From Peptoniphilus mikwangii (lineage in GTDB: Bacteria > Bacillota > Clostridia > Tissierellales > Peptoniphilaceae): a stretch of DNA of 64,000 bases. The stretch covers positions 329,343-393,342 of the forward strand of contig NZ_AUQY01000005.1 in NCBI RefSeq assembly GCF_000468535.1, given 5' to 3'. The notes beneath the pieces are model-generated. The model did no database searches. It was not told where the DNA came from and worked only from the letters and a program-made list of their open reading frames with translations. Shown piece by piece: positions 8,387 to 17,081 of the stretch (the first letter of the stretch is position 1; every line of letters starts with the position of its first letter). A program made the translations under genes and the position numbers.

Positions 8387-9745
8387 TTATCTCTCCATTA
8401 AAAATTTTCCGGCATCAAGTGAAAAATAAAGTTGTCTGTTGTTGTAATTTATATTTATTGCCATTGTAAGTTTGTTTTTTTCTAAATTTGAAACATCATC
8501 AATATATGCTAAATTTATATCTTGTATATTTTTTAAAATATCTTTAATGTTTGTATATTCTTCTACCGGCATAAATTTAATTAAATTTTTTTGAATTATA
8601 TCTTCAATTGAATAGATTTCCGTTTCTTTAAATTCTGTTTGAGGCATATTGACCGCTTTTCGATATATCTGTTTGTAGCTTTTAACAAAGGAAGAGAATA
8701 CTTCCATTTCTATATAGTCGTGATTTTCTTGTTTATCTAATATTATCGGAATTGAATCTTCCTTTAAATTAAAGGAAAATTTATATCCTTTATTATTTCC
8801 GTTTTCGACAAGTTCTATTTTAGATAGGTATAAATCTTTTGCTATACCTGTTTTTGTTGCAATAAAGCTAAGTGCAGTTCTAAGTGAGATATATAAATTT
8901 TCTTTTTGAGATTCAAATTTTTCGGCGTTTTCATATTCTATGAGACCTGTGTTTGAAAATTTAAGGTATTGATTTTCATATACAAAGGTTGAACCGTTTA
9001 TCTGAGTTATTTCTCGTATATAGTCTATACTCTGATTTAAAAATCTTTCAGCAAGCTTGTTTTTATAGCTGCTGTCCATATTTTTAAGATTTGAAAAATA
9101 GTATATATCTCTTGCTGTAATTGTATTTTTTTGCGGTATATAAATATTTTTTTCAATTGAATATAGTTCGTAAAAATTTTTATAATTTTTATATCCCGTA
9201 TTTTCAATAGTGCTTAAGGTTTGAGTTATATCCTTATCAATAGGAAGATGTACCTTAAAAAATCCTATTTGATTTACTATTGCTATATCATTATTTGATA
9301 TATAGATTTCTTGTATTGGAACATTGTTGCTGTCATGCTCTTTATCTACAAATCCAAGTAGCTTTAAAAACATATTTTCTGTTATAGTGTGGTTGAATTT
9401 GAAAACTATGGATCTGTTTTCCTGGAGCTTCATATATTCTTCCGCGCTTATTTCGGTTAGAAGTTCTTTTTTTGATTCTGTAAATATGTTTAAAATTGTA
9501 TTTAGATATTCTCTATATAAATCATCAAATACATAAATTACGCTATGTCTTTCTTCTCCAAAATTGGCAATCATTTTTTGGGGCTTTAAAAGCTCTGTAA
9601 AAAGTTCTTTTGGATTATATTCATTGTTGATTTTTATTACATTTGATCTGTCCGGAAGGTTAAACCATAAAAATCTGATTTGAAATATTGTAAGACATAT
9701 TAATGCTATTAATAATGTATTTAATAATAAATCTCGCTTTTTCAT
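8387..9745 (-). CDS. walH: WalH/YycH regulator of the WalRK two-component system
   Basis: YycH-like protein of 452 residues with one N-terminal membrane helix (about 7-24, before FLWFNLPD) and a large extracytoplasmic domain. In Bacilli YycH and YycI form a complex that modulates WalK activity. Position directly behind walK (8 bases) and one base before walI, plus length and topology, support the assignment more than individual motifs, since the family diverges strongly. Confidence 0.85.
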   Translation of the reverse strand: MKKRDLLLNTLLIALICLTIFQIRFLWFNLPDRSNVIKINNEYNPKELFTELLKPQKMIANFGEERHSVIYVFDDLYREYLNTILNIFTESKKELLTEISAEEYMKLQENRSIVFKFNHTITENMFLKLLGFVDKEHDSNNVPIQEIYISNNDIAIVNQIGFFKVHLPIDKDITQTLSTIENTGYKNYKNFYELYSIEKNIYIPQKNTITARDIYYFSNLKNMDSSYKNKLAERFLNQSIDYIREITQINGSTFVYENQYLKFSNTGLIEYENAEKFESQKENLYISLRTALSFIATKTGIAKDLYLSKIELVENGNNKGYKFSFNLKEDSIPIILDKQENHDYIEMEVFSSFVKSYKQIYRKAVNMPQTEFKETEIYSIEDIIQKNLIKFMPVEEYTNIKDILKNIQDINLAYIDDVSNLEKNKLTMAININYNNRQLYFSLDAGKFLMER

Positions 9746-9753
9746 TTTATCAC

Positions 9754-11535
9754 CTAAGCTGCTTTTAAGCTTATTGAAATTTTAGTGCCTTCTTTAAATT
9801 TTGAATCTATCTTAATATCTCCACCCATTGATAGAGTGAGTTCTCTTGCTATTGAAAGTCCAAGACCTGTTCCTCCCATAGCACGACTTCTGCCCTTTTC
9901 AACTCTATAAAATCTTTCGAATATTCGAGGAAGGTCGCTTTCCGGTATTCCTATACCGTTATCTTCTACGATAATATTTACATTAAAATAGTTTGAGGTC
10001 GCGCTGATTTTAATTTTCCCGCCTTCATCTGTATATTTAATTGCATTTGAAATTATATTCATTAAGATTTGGTCAAGTGCATGTCTGTCTGCATATATAT
10101 TTCTTATATCCATAGGCACTTCCAAACTGATGTTATGATTTTTTTCTTTTATCATTACAGAAAGACCTTCAAGAGTTTGACTTAAAATATCATAGGTATC
10201 AATTTCTTCATAGACATAGTTTGAAGTTTTGTAGTCTATATTTGAAAGCTGGAGTAAATCGGAAACAAGTCTGCCCATTCTCGTATTTTCTCTATTTATA
10301 ATTTTTACAAAGTGTTTTACTTCGTCCGGCTCCATTTTTGAATCAAGAAGCGTTTCACTATATGAACGTATAGTTGTTATAGGAGTTTTAAGTTCGTGAG
10401 ATACATTTGCAACAAATTCCTTTCTCATTACATCAAGAGTATGTTCTTTTGTTATATCTTGAAGTACTACAATAAGTCCCAAGTTTGTAAGTCTTCCTTT
10501 TTTATAGGGAGCATATTTTATTTTAAAGAATTTATCTTTTATTTCCAATTCACTTTCACCTTCAAGAGATGAGTTATCTGAATAGTTTATTCCGAATATG
10601 TTTAGTTTTGTAAGATCTTGTTTTGTCTTTAGATAGTTTTCATCTAAGTCCAATATTTCTCTGGCAATGGGGTTGGCGTGGATTAAATAACCGCTTCTGC
10701 TAACAGCTATAACACCTTCAGCCATGTAATTAAATATCGTATTGAGTTTACTTTTTTCAAGATTCATTTGATTTATTGTAGTATTAAGCTCTTCTGTAAG
10801 ATAGTTAAACATAGAGCCTAAGTTTCCGATTTCATCGTTGCTTTTTACTTCTACACGTTGGTCAAAGTTGCCCTTCGCCATTTCACTTGCTTTGGTAGTA
10901 ACATCTCTGATGGGCTCTGTTATTGAGATTGCAATTATATACCCAAGGAGTGTGGTTATTGCAAGTGCAATTAGAGTTGCATAGCTAAGTATTATTTTTG
11001 CATCTTTAAGCAGACTATATACAGAAGATAAATTTGCAGTCATATATAAAATGCCCTTAACATCTCCATCGGATGAGAAAATCGGCTTTGAAATGTGTTT
11101 TTCATTAAGACTTACATCTCCGTTTGCGGTTATTGTATCCGCAGTTTCACCTTGTAATGATCTTAAAATTAAGCTCGGTTCCAATGCCTTATATGAAAAG
11201 GCTTCTTTGCCGTCAATTAAATCCTTATTATTTGTAGTAGATGCAATAATTATTGGAGACTCATCTGCACTTAGGGCATAAATACTCTCACCGACAGACA
11301 GTCTCCACTCATTTAAGATGTTTTTAATTTGTGAACTTTTATTACTCCAATTTTCATCAGATATATAATTTGAAGCTCCTATAATAGTATTTAAGGTTTG
11401 TGTCATATTATCTTCTATATTCTGAGTTTGCTGAACCTCAAGTCTATTAATAATAAATGCACCTACTATGGACATTGAAATCAGTACAAGTAAAAAATAT
11501 ATAGTTATAAATCTGTACTTAATACTGTTAAACAT
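9754..11535 (-). CDS. walK: Sensor histidine kinase WalK/VicK
   Basis: Membrane sensor kinase (593 residues) of the essential WalRK system controlling peptidoglycan remodelling. Order: TM helix about 8-28, extracytoplasmic PAS-like sensor about 30-165, TM helix about 170-192, HAMP (TEPIRDVTTKASEMAKGNF, about 205-225), coiled linker, PAS domain with a GVIAVSRSGYLIHANPIA core, HisKA with VSHELKTP (phospho-accepting His), then N box, DNGIGIPESD and GGTGLGLSIA of the ATPase. I chose the ATG at 11535 because GGAGG lies just before it, inside the end of walR; the longer frame adds ten residues without a ribosome site. Both an extracellular and a cytoplasmic PAS are present, as in Firmicutes WalK. 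Confidence 0.93.
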   Translation of the reverse strand: MFNSIKYRFITIYFLLVLISMSIVGAFIINRLEVQQTQNIEDNMTQTLNTIIGASNYISDENWSNKSSQIKNILNEWRLSVGESIYALSADESPIIIASTTNNKDLIDGKEAFSYKALEPSLILRSLQGETADTITANGDVSLNEKHISKPIFSSDGDVKGILYMTANLSSVYSLLKDAKIILSYATLIALAITTLLGYIIAISITEPIRDVTTKASEMAKGNFDQRVEVKSNDEIGNLGSMFNYLTEELNTTINQMNLEKSKLNTIFNYMAEGVIAVSRSGYLIHANPIAREILDLDENYLKTKQDLTKLNIFGINYSDNSSLEGESELEIKDKFFKIKYAPYKKGRLTNLGLIVVLQDITKEHTLDVMRKEFVANVSHELKTPITTIRSYSETLLDSKMEPDEVKHFVKIINRENTRMGRLVSDLLQLSNIDYKTSNYVYEEIDTYDILSQTLEGLSVMIKEKNHNISLEVPMDIRNIYADRHALDQILMNIISNAIKYTDEGGKIKISATSNYFNVNIIVEDNGIGIPESDLPRIFERFYRVEKGRSRAMGGTGLGLSIARELTLSMGGDIKIDSKFKEGTKISISLKAA

Positions 11536-11536
11536 T

Positions 11537-12229
11537 TTAACCTCCGAAATAATATCCCACACCACGTTTAGTCATAATGTATTTAAAATCCTTATCTTTG
11601 TCTTCAATTTTTTCGCGAAGACGTCTTACAGTGACATCAACTGTTCTTATATCTCCGTAATATTCATAGTCCCATACTTGATCAAGAAGTTCTTCACGGG
11701 AAAAAACCTGTCCCGGAGAAGATGCAAGATATTTTAAAAGTTCATATTCACGTAAGGTTAAATCTATAACCTTACCTTTCTTTTTAATTTCATATTTAGT
11801 CAAATCGATAATTAAATCGCCGGCTTCAATTACTTTAGATTCTGAATTCGGAGTCTCCGTTTCAAAATCATATCTTCGCAAAATAGCTTTAACTCTTGCA
11901 GTAAGTTCTCTCATTGAAAACGGCTTTACAACATAGTCGTCCGCCCCGAGTTCAAGACCGAGTATTTTATCTACTTCATCTTCTTTGGCGGTTAGCATTA
12001 TAATTGGTATATGTCTAGTTTTTCTAAGCTCTCTTAAAACGGTAAAGCCATCAATTTTCGGCATCATAACATCTAAAATAATTAAATCAAAGTTTGAGTT
12101 CTTTACTTTTTCAAGACATTGTTCTCCGTCAAAAGCAAGCTCAACTTCAAATCCGTCACGTTTTAAATTGTATTCTATAATTTCAGCTATTGCAGCTTCA
12201 TCATCTACAACGAGAATTTTTCCAAACAT
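11537..12229 (-). CDS. walR: Response regulator WalR/VicR
   Basis: OmpR/PhoB-type response regulator of 230 residues. Receiver domain at 1-120 with the acidic pair VDDE (about 8-11), phospho-acceptor Asp in LIILDVMMPK (about 54), the Thr of MLTAKED (about 80) and Lys in VVKPFS (about 102). The C-terminal winged helix (about 135-228) has LTLREYELLKYLA, the recognition region RTVDVTVRRLREKIE, and the YIMTKRGVGYYF wing typical of WalR/YycF. First gene of the wal operon; its stop is one base before the walK ATG. Confidence 0.95.
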   Translation of the reverse strand: MFGKILVVDDEAAIAEIIEYNLKRDGFEVELAFDGEQCLEKVKNSNFDLIILDVMMPKIDGFTVLRELRKTRHIPIIMLTAKEDEVDKILGLELGADDYVVKPFSMRELTARVKAILRRYDFETETPNSESKVIEAGDLIIDLTKYEIKKKGKVIDLTLREYELLKYLASSPGQVFSREELLDQVWDYEYYGDIRTVDVTVRRLREKIEDKDKDFKYIMTKRGVGYYFGG

Positions 12230-12249
12230 TTGAATTCCCCCTTTCTAAT

Positions 12250-12258
12250 ATTATACCA
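12250..12258 (-). promoter_or_regulatory. Extended -10 promoter of the walRKHI operon
   Basis: On the minus strand TGGTATAAT (TGn extension plus a consensus -10) occurs about 20 bases before the walR start; no good -35 box is seen. Confidence 0.45.
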
Positions 12259-12294
12259 TAATAGATAAAATATATAATTATAAATTTAGATACA

Positions 12295-12326
12295 AAAACG
12301 CCTTGCTAAAGTAAGCAAGGCGTTTT
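12295..12326 (-). terminator. Terminator of sdaAB-sdaAA-symporter operon
   Basis: 13-base arms AAAACGCCTTGCT / AGCAAGGCGTTTT with a 6-base loop, 4 bases downstream of the symporter stop; symmetrical, so it could act on both strands. Confidence 0.8.
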
Positions 12327-12330
12327 AATC

Positions 12331-13557
12331 TTATTTGTTTTCATTTGTAGGAATTGGTTTGCGTAAAATATTTTTGTAGTAAATTTTTTCAACTATCATT
12401 GAAACTGCATTATCTCCTGTTACATTTGCAGCAGTTCCGAAGCTGTCCTGTGTCAAGTATAATGAAATTAAAATTGTCGCAAGAGGACTGTCAGATGCTA
12501 TTGCAACTGCCGGTAAGAATGGAAGAGCACTCATTACCGCTCCGCCCGGTGCGCCCGGTGCTGCTACCATAGCTACTCCAAGTATTGCGATAAATTTGAA
12601 AATTAAGAAGTAGCTGTGAGGCATATCGTACATATGAAGTAATGTAAATACACATGCTGTAAGAGTAATCATAGATCCCGGCATATGGCAAGTAGCACAT
12701 AGAGGAATTACAAATTCTCTAATTTGCTTTGTTACTCCTATATTTTTATTACAGTTTATATTAACCGGAATAGTAGCTGCTGAAGATTGAGTACCTATTG
12801 CAGTAAAGTATGCAGGTAAAGCTCTTCTAAGTGAAGCTATAGGATTTTTTCCTGTAAATCCTCCGGCTACAACAAACATAAGTGATATATAAATTATATG
12901 AAGAACTATTATGCAACCGAAAATCTTAATGAATACTTGAAGAATTGCAAATACTGAACCTGAATATGCCATATTTGCAAAGTTTCCAAAAATAAAGATA
13001 GGAAGTAAAGGAATAATTGCCTTTTCAAGTACAAGATTTATTATCTTATTAAATTCATCTATTATTTTATAAAAAGTTTCTCCTGAACCCTTTTGTCTTA
13101 AAATTGAAACACAAAGACCAAGCATAAATGCAAGTACAAGAGCGGCAGTAACTTCAATTATCGGATTTAGAGGAATAGTAAAGAAAGGAGATAAATCATT
13201 TCCTGAAGCATCCTTAATTTGTTCGACCATTTCCGGTGAAATAAAGCTTGGGAATATATTACTTGCCATTGCATATGATAAAGAACCTGCTATAAGTGTA
13301 GATGCATAAGAAAGAATAACTGTTACGAGAAGCAGCTTTCCTGCACCTTCAGATAAATCTGAAATACCTTTTGTTACAAAAGCAATAATCATAAGCGGAA
13401 TTATGAAACCTAAAAATTTACCGAAATTAGCTGAAATTGTAACTGCTATTTTTGTTACTATTTCAGGACAATACTTACCAACTAAAATACCCAAAGCTAT
13501 TGCAATTAATAGTCTAGGTATAAGACCTATTTTCTTTTTTGTAGTTTGTTCACTCAT
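12331..13557 (-). CDS. DAACS-family amino-acid:cation symporter (probable serine/threonine)
   Basis: Polytopic secondary transporter (408 residues) of the dicarboxylate/amino-acid:cation symporter family (GltP/SstT). About eight membrane helices and the re-entrant loops are recognisable: the serine-rich IGTQSSAATIPV hairpin near 256-267, the AAPGAPGGAV loop near 334-343, and QDSFGTAANVTGDNA near 368-382, which carries cation- and substrate-binding residues. It is one base from sdaAA and last in the serine dehydratase operon, so serine (Na+-coupled) is the likely substrate. A paralog lies at 56724-57938. Family certain; substrate inferred from context. Confidence 0.85.
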   Translation of the reverse strand: MSEQTTKKKIGLIPRLLIAIALGILVGKYCPEIVTKIAVTISANFGKFLGFIIPLMIIAFVTKGISDLSEGAGKLLLVTVILSYASTLIAGSLSYAMASNIFPSFISPEMVEQIKDASGNDLSPFFTIPLNPIIEVTAALVLAFMLGLCVSILRQKGSGETFYKIIDEFNKIINLVLEKAIIPLLPIFIFGNFANMAYSGSVFAILQVFIKIFGCIIVLHIIYISLMFVVAGGFTGKNPIASLRRALPAYFTAIGTQSSAATIPVNINCNKNIGVTKQIREFVIPLCATCHMPGSMITLTACVFTLLHMYDMPHSYFLIFKFIAILGVAMVAAPGAPGGAVMSALPFLPAVAIASDSPLATILISLYLTQDSFGTAANVTGDNAVSMIVEKIYYKNILRKPIPTNENK

Positions 13558-13558
13558 T

Positions 13559-14443
13559 TTAATTTCCCCATGTTTTTCCTAAAAATTCATCTCTTATTCT
13601 CTTTCCGGTTTTAGTTCCGGCAAGCCCGCCAAGTCCGGTTTCTCTTAGAGATTCATGCATAAGTTTACCGACTTCTCCCATAGCTTGTGCAACTTCGTCA
13701 AAAGGAACAAAAGATGTAACGCCCGCTAAGGCGAGATCTGCTGATATAAATGCATTTACAACACCTGAAGCATTTCTGAATGTGCATGGGTATTGAACAA
13801 GTCCTGCTATCGGATCGCATACAAGTCCTATGACATTTATGATTGTTATACTTGCGGCATGAAGTGCCTGTTCCGGAGTTCCCCCCATCATTTCAATAAG
13901 GGCACTTGCAGCCATTGCGGATGCAGCACCGCATTCTGCCTGACATCCTCCTTCAGCTCCGGCAAAGGTAGCATATTTTGCTATAATTTGACCTATTGCT
14001 ATTGAAGTCAAAAGACCGTTTTGAACAGTTTCGTTGTCAAAATTATATTTTTCAATTGCAGAGACAATTGTTGCAGGCATTATACCTGATGAACCTGCAG
14101 TAGGAGCAGCAACAATTTTTCCCATGGCATCATTTACTTCACTTGTTGAAAATGCCATTGCCATGGTGTGCATCAAGAATTTTCCAATTATAGGTTCTTG
14201 ATTTTCAGCATAATCATTTGTAATTTTTGCAAATCCGTCTGTCATTTTAAATCTTGTCACATTTGATTTATTTAGATTTTCAGCAGCCGATTTTCTCATT
14301 ACATCAATTACTATATTAAGATGTTGTCTTATTTCTTCTTCAGTTTTTTTAGAGTTTTTCATTTCCTCTGCAATAACAAGATCGTATATATGACAATTAT
14401 TTTCTTTACATGCATTTATAATTTCATTAGCTGTATTTAACAT
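13559..14443 (-). CDS. sdaAA: L-serine dehydratase, iron-sulfur-dependent, alpha subunit
   Basis: Alpha chain (294 residues) of the two-subunit [4Fe-4S] L-serine ammonia-lyase, converting serine to pyruvate and ammonia. Signature segments: AAPTAGSSGIMPA (about 111-123), AGAEGGCQAECGAASAMAA (about 161-179) with cluster-ligand cysteines, and VCDPIAGLVQYPC (about 208-220) with further conserved Cys. The end GLGGLAGTKTGKRI is typical. The beta-subunit gene ends one base upstream and the symporter starts one base downstream, giving a serine uptake/deamination operon. Confidence 0.95.
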   Translation of the reverse strand: MLNTANEIINACKENNCHIYDLVIAEEMKNSKKTEEEIRQHLNIVIDVMRKSAAENLNKSNVTRFKMTDGFAKITNDYAENQEPIIGKFLMHTMAMAFSTSEVNDAMGKIVAAPTAGSSGIMPATIVSAIEKYNFDNETVQNGLLTSIAIGQIIAKYATFAGAEGGCQAECGAASAMAASALIEMMGGTPEQALHAASITIINVIGLVCDPIAGLVQYPCTFRNASGVVNAFISADLALAGVTSFVPFDEVAQAMGEVGKLMHESLRETGLGGLAGTKTGKRIRDEFLGKTWGN

Positions 14444-14444
14444 A

Positions 14445-15113
14445 TTACACCCCCAAGTATTTTGCAGTTATAAATTTATCCGAAGTCAGTATTTTATCTT
14501 GTAAATCTTGAGTAAGAGCTCTGTCTATTTCAAGAGTAAGAGTTACAATTTCCGTTAATGGATTCTTGTCTGTATTAATGGACTCTATATTATACTTTTC
14601 GGAAGTTAAAATAGAAGATACATATGCAATAACACCCTGTTGTTCGTGATACTTTAACAGTAGTGTAGGAAACATTCCTCTAAACTCGACAGGCATTCCG
14701 TTTATATTTACTATGATAATTGCACCACCGCCGATAGAAGAACCTATTACATATTCATCGTCTTTATAGTCGAAATGAAATACTACCTTAACTGAATTGG
14801 GATGATAAATTTCACCCAAGTCTGTAGTTTTAATTTCATAATTTACACCTGTATCGTGTGCTATTTCAAAAGAACTTCTGATTCTTTCGTCATCAGGCTC
14901 ATATCCCATAATACCACCGACCAACGCCTTATCAGTTCCATGTCCCTTATAAGTGAGCGCAAAAGAACCGTGTAATAAAAATTCCACTTTTGTAAAATCT
15001 GAACCGCAGATTTTAAGAGCAGTCCTTGCGATTCTACACGCTCCTGCCGTATGAGAGCTTGACGGACCTATCATTATAGGACCAAGTACATCAAAGGCAC
15101 TATATTCTGCCAT
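14445..15113 (-). CDS. sdaAB: L-serine dehydratase, iron-sulfur-dependent, beta subunit
   Basis: Beta chain (222 residues) of the iron-sulfur L-serine ammonia-lyase. The N-terminal FDVLGPIMIGPSSSHTAGAC (about 7-26) is the conserved substrate-site motif, followed by LHGSFALTYKGHGTD (about 47-61). The C-terminal 70 residues form an ACT-like domain (GVIAYVSSILT...) found in the Firmicutes enzyme. First gene of the sdaAB-sdaAA-symporter operon; a GGAGG ribosome site precedes the ATG. Confidence 0.95.
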   Translation of the reverse strand: MAEYSAFDVLGPIMIGPSSSHTAGACRIARTALKICGSDFTKVEFLLHGSFALTYKGHGTDKALVGGIMGYEPDDERIRSSFEIAHDTGVNYEIKTTDLGEIYHPNSVKVVFHFDYKDDEYVIGSSIGGGAIIIVNINGMPVEFRGMFPTLLLKYHEQQGVIAYVSSILTSEKYNIESINTDKNPLTEIVTLTLEIDRALTQDLQDKILTSDKFITAKYLGV

Positions 15114-15410
15114 AAAAACCCCTCCTTAATATAATAGCATTTTAACATATTGACCATAAAATTAAAACTTAAATAACATTAATTTTAATTGATAAAGTAA
15201 TTAAATTAAATATTGAATGAAATTAATAGGAAAAATCTATAATACATAGCACATTTAGTATACATATTAATTAAAATTGATAAATCAATACTTTTGGAAC
15301 AAAGTAAATTACAACAAAAGAGTATGAATTAAAAAACACAGTACAAAACGATTGCATTACTAATGAGCTATATATTATAATTGAGGTATCAAATAAAAAA
15401 GGAGGATATT
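15114..15410. other. Divergent intergenic region between sdaAB and the AbgT gene
   Basis: About 300 very AT-rich bases without an ORF. Two related A/T-rich stretches (TTTTAATTGATAAA near 15184 and TTAAAATTGATAAA near 15271) could be regulatory repeats. Before the AbgT gene a TTGCAT / TATAAT pair with an 18-base spacer (about 15352-15381) is a possible promoter. No riboswitch or terminator was recognised. Confidence 0.35.
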
Positions 15411-16958
15411 ATGTCAAAAGAAAAGAAAAATCAACAAGAAATAAGTGGGTTTTTAAAGGGTGTAGAGAGAATAGGAAATAGACTTCCTCATCCTGCAATG
15501 CTCTTTGTAATTTTATCAGTAATAGTAATTATAATTTCTCATTTTGCTGCAAAGGGCGAGCCTATAACTTATTTTGATGCAAAGGCGGGAGAAGAAGTAA
15601 CAAAAGAAGTTGTTTCACTTTTTAATGCCGATGGATTAAGGTACATCTTCAATTCAGCAACTACAAACTTTACAGGATTTGCTCCATTGGGAACAGTTCT
15701 TGTAGCTATGCTTGGTGTAGGGGTTGCTGAATGGACAGGACTTTTTAATGCAACACTTAAAAAACTGTTGTACAATGCAAATCCAAAAATGTTAACACCG
15801 ATAGTTGTATTTGCCGGTATTATGTCAAATATAGCATCAGATGCAGGTTATGTAGTAGTAATTCCTATCGGAGCAATATTGTTTGCAATGGCCGGACGTC
15901 ATCCGCTTGCAGGACTTGCGGCAGCATTTGCAGGTGTATCCGGAGGTTTCTCAGCTAACCTTATTCTTGGAACAACTGACCCTCTACTTACAAACATTAC
16001 AAATGAAGCTCTAAAAGCAGCAGGAATAGACATGAGTTTAGCACCAACTTGTAACTGGTATTTCCTTGCAGTATCTACAATATTCTTAACAATTGTAGGA
16101 ACATTTGTAACTGATAAGATAGTAGAAAAGAACTTAGGCGAATATAAAGGCTCTTATAGACCTGATAATGCACCTATTTCTGAACTTGAAAACAAGGGTC
16201 TTAGAAATGCACTTATAGCATTGGTTGTTTATGTGGCTGTTATGGCATTCTTAATGTTCCCTCAAAATGCAATATTCAGAACATTACAAGAAGACATAGG
16301 AAAAATGACATTAAAGGCATTCTTACATGACGGATTAATTCCTGCAATGCTTTTATTATTCTTAATTCCTGGCTTGGTTTACGGAAGAACAATAGGAAAA
16401 ATAAAGACATCTTATGATTTAGTTGCAGCTATGACAGCAGCAATGAAGTCAATGGGCGGATATATGGTTCTTGCATTCTTCGCTGCACAATTTGTTGCAT
16501 ATTTCGGAAAGACAAACTTGGGAATTATGCTTTCATTCAAGGGAGCAAATTTCTTAGAGAGCATAGGATTAACAGGATTACCACTAATAATACTATTCAT
16601 CCTAATCTCAGCTTTCCTAAACCTATTTATGGGTTCTGCATCAGCAAAATGGGCTATCATGGCTCCAATCTTTGTGCCGATGATGTATAGACTTGGATTT
16701 AATCCTGCACTTACACAAGTTGCATATCGTATAGGAGACTCTTCAACAAATATCATAACTCCGCTTATGAGTTATTTTGCTATGATAGTTGTATTTATGC
16801 AAAAATATGACGAAGAATCAGGACTTGGAACTCTTATTTCAATGATGCTTCCATATTCAATGAGTTTCTTATTATTCTGGACAATACTAATGTCAGTTTG
16901 GTTCTTCTTAGGAATTCCTACAGGACCGGATGCACCACTTTTACTTGGAATGCTTTAA
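15411..16958 (+). CDS. AbgT-family transporter
   Basis: Polytopic transporter (515 residues) of the AbgT family; characterised members move p-aminobenzoyl-glutamate inward or export antimetabolites such as sulfonamides. The protein opens with a short cytoplasmic tail, a GNRLPHPAMLFV first-helix motif (about 21-32), GVSGGFSANLILGTTDPLL near the first re-entrant hairpin, and GSASAKWAIMAPIFVPMM (about 414-431) plus RIGDSSTNIITPLMSYF (about 443-459), both diagnostic. The ATG at 15411 follows AAGGAGG; the longer frame adds ten residues without a ribosome site. Monocistronic with its own terminator. In an amino-acid fermenter it may supply glutamate-containing compounds; that is inference. Confidence 0.9.
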   Translation: MSKEKKNQQEISGFLKGVERIGNRLPHPAMLFVILSVIVIIISHFAAKGEPITYFDAKAGEEVTKEVVSLFNADGLRYIFNSATTNFTGFAPLGTVLVAMLGVGVAEWTGLFNATLKKLLYNANPKMLTPIVVFAGIMSNIASDAGYVVVIPIGAILFAMAGRHPLAGLAAAFAGVSGGFSANLILGTTDPLLTNITNEALKAAGIDMSLAPTCNWYFLAVSTIFLTIVGTFVTDKIVEKNLGEYKGSYRPDNAPISELENKGLRNALIALVVYVAVMAFLMFPQNAIFRTLQEDIGKMTLKAFLHDGLIPAMLLLFLIPGLVYGRTIGKIKTSYDLVAAMTAAMKSMGGYMVLAFFAAQFVAYFGKTNLGIMLSFKGANFLESIGLTGLPLIILFILISAFLNLFMGSASAKWAIMAPIFVPMMYRLGFNPALTQVAYRIGDSSTNIITPLMSYFAMIVVFMQKYDEESGLGTLISMMLPYSMSFLLFWTILMSVWFFLGIPTGPDAPLLLGML

Positions 16959-16965
16959 TTTAAAG

Positions 16966-16987
16966 AAACCTCCCTTTAGGGAGGTTT
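16966..16987 (+). terminator. Terminator of the AbgT gene
   Basis: AAACCTCCC / GGGAGGTTT arms with a 4-base loop followed by a T run, 8 bases after the stop. Confidence 0.85.
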
Positions 16988-17081
16988 TTTTGAGCCTTAA
17001 ATTAAAAATAAATAAAATGATAAAAAACAGTTACAATATAAATTATTTTACAATATAATTTTATTGATAAGGAGGTTAAAG

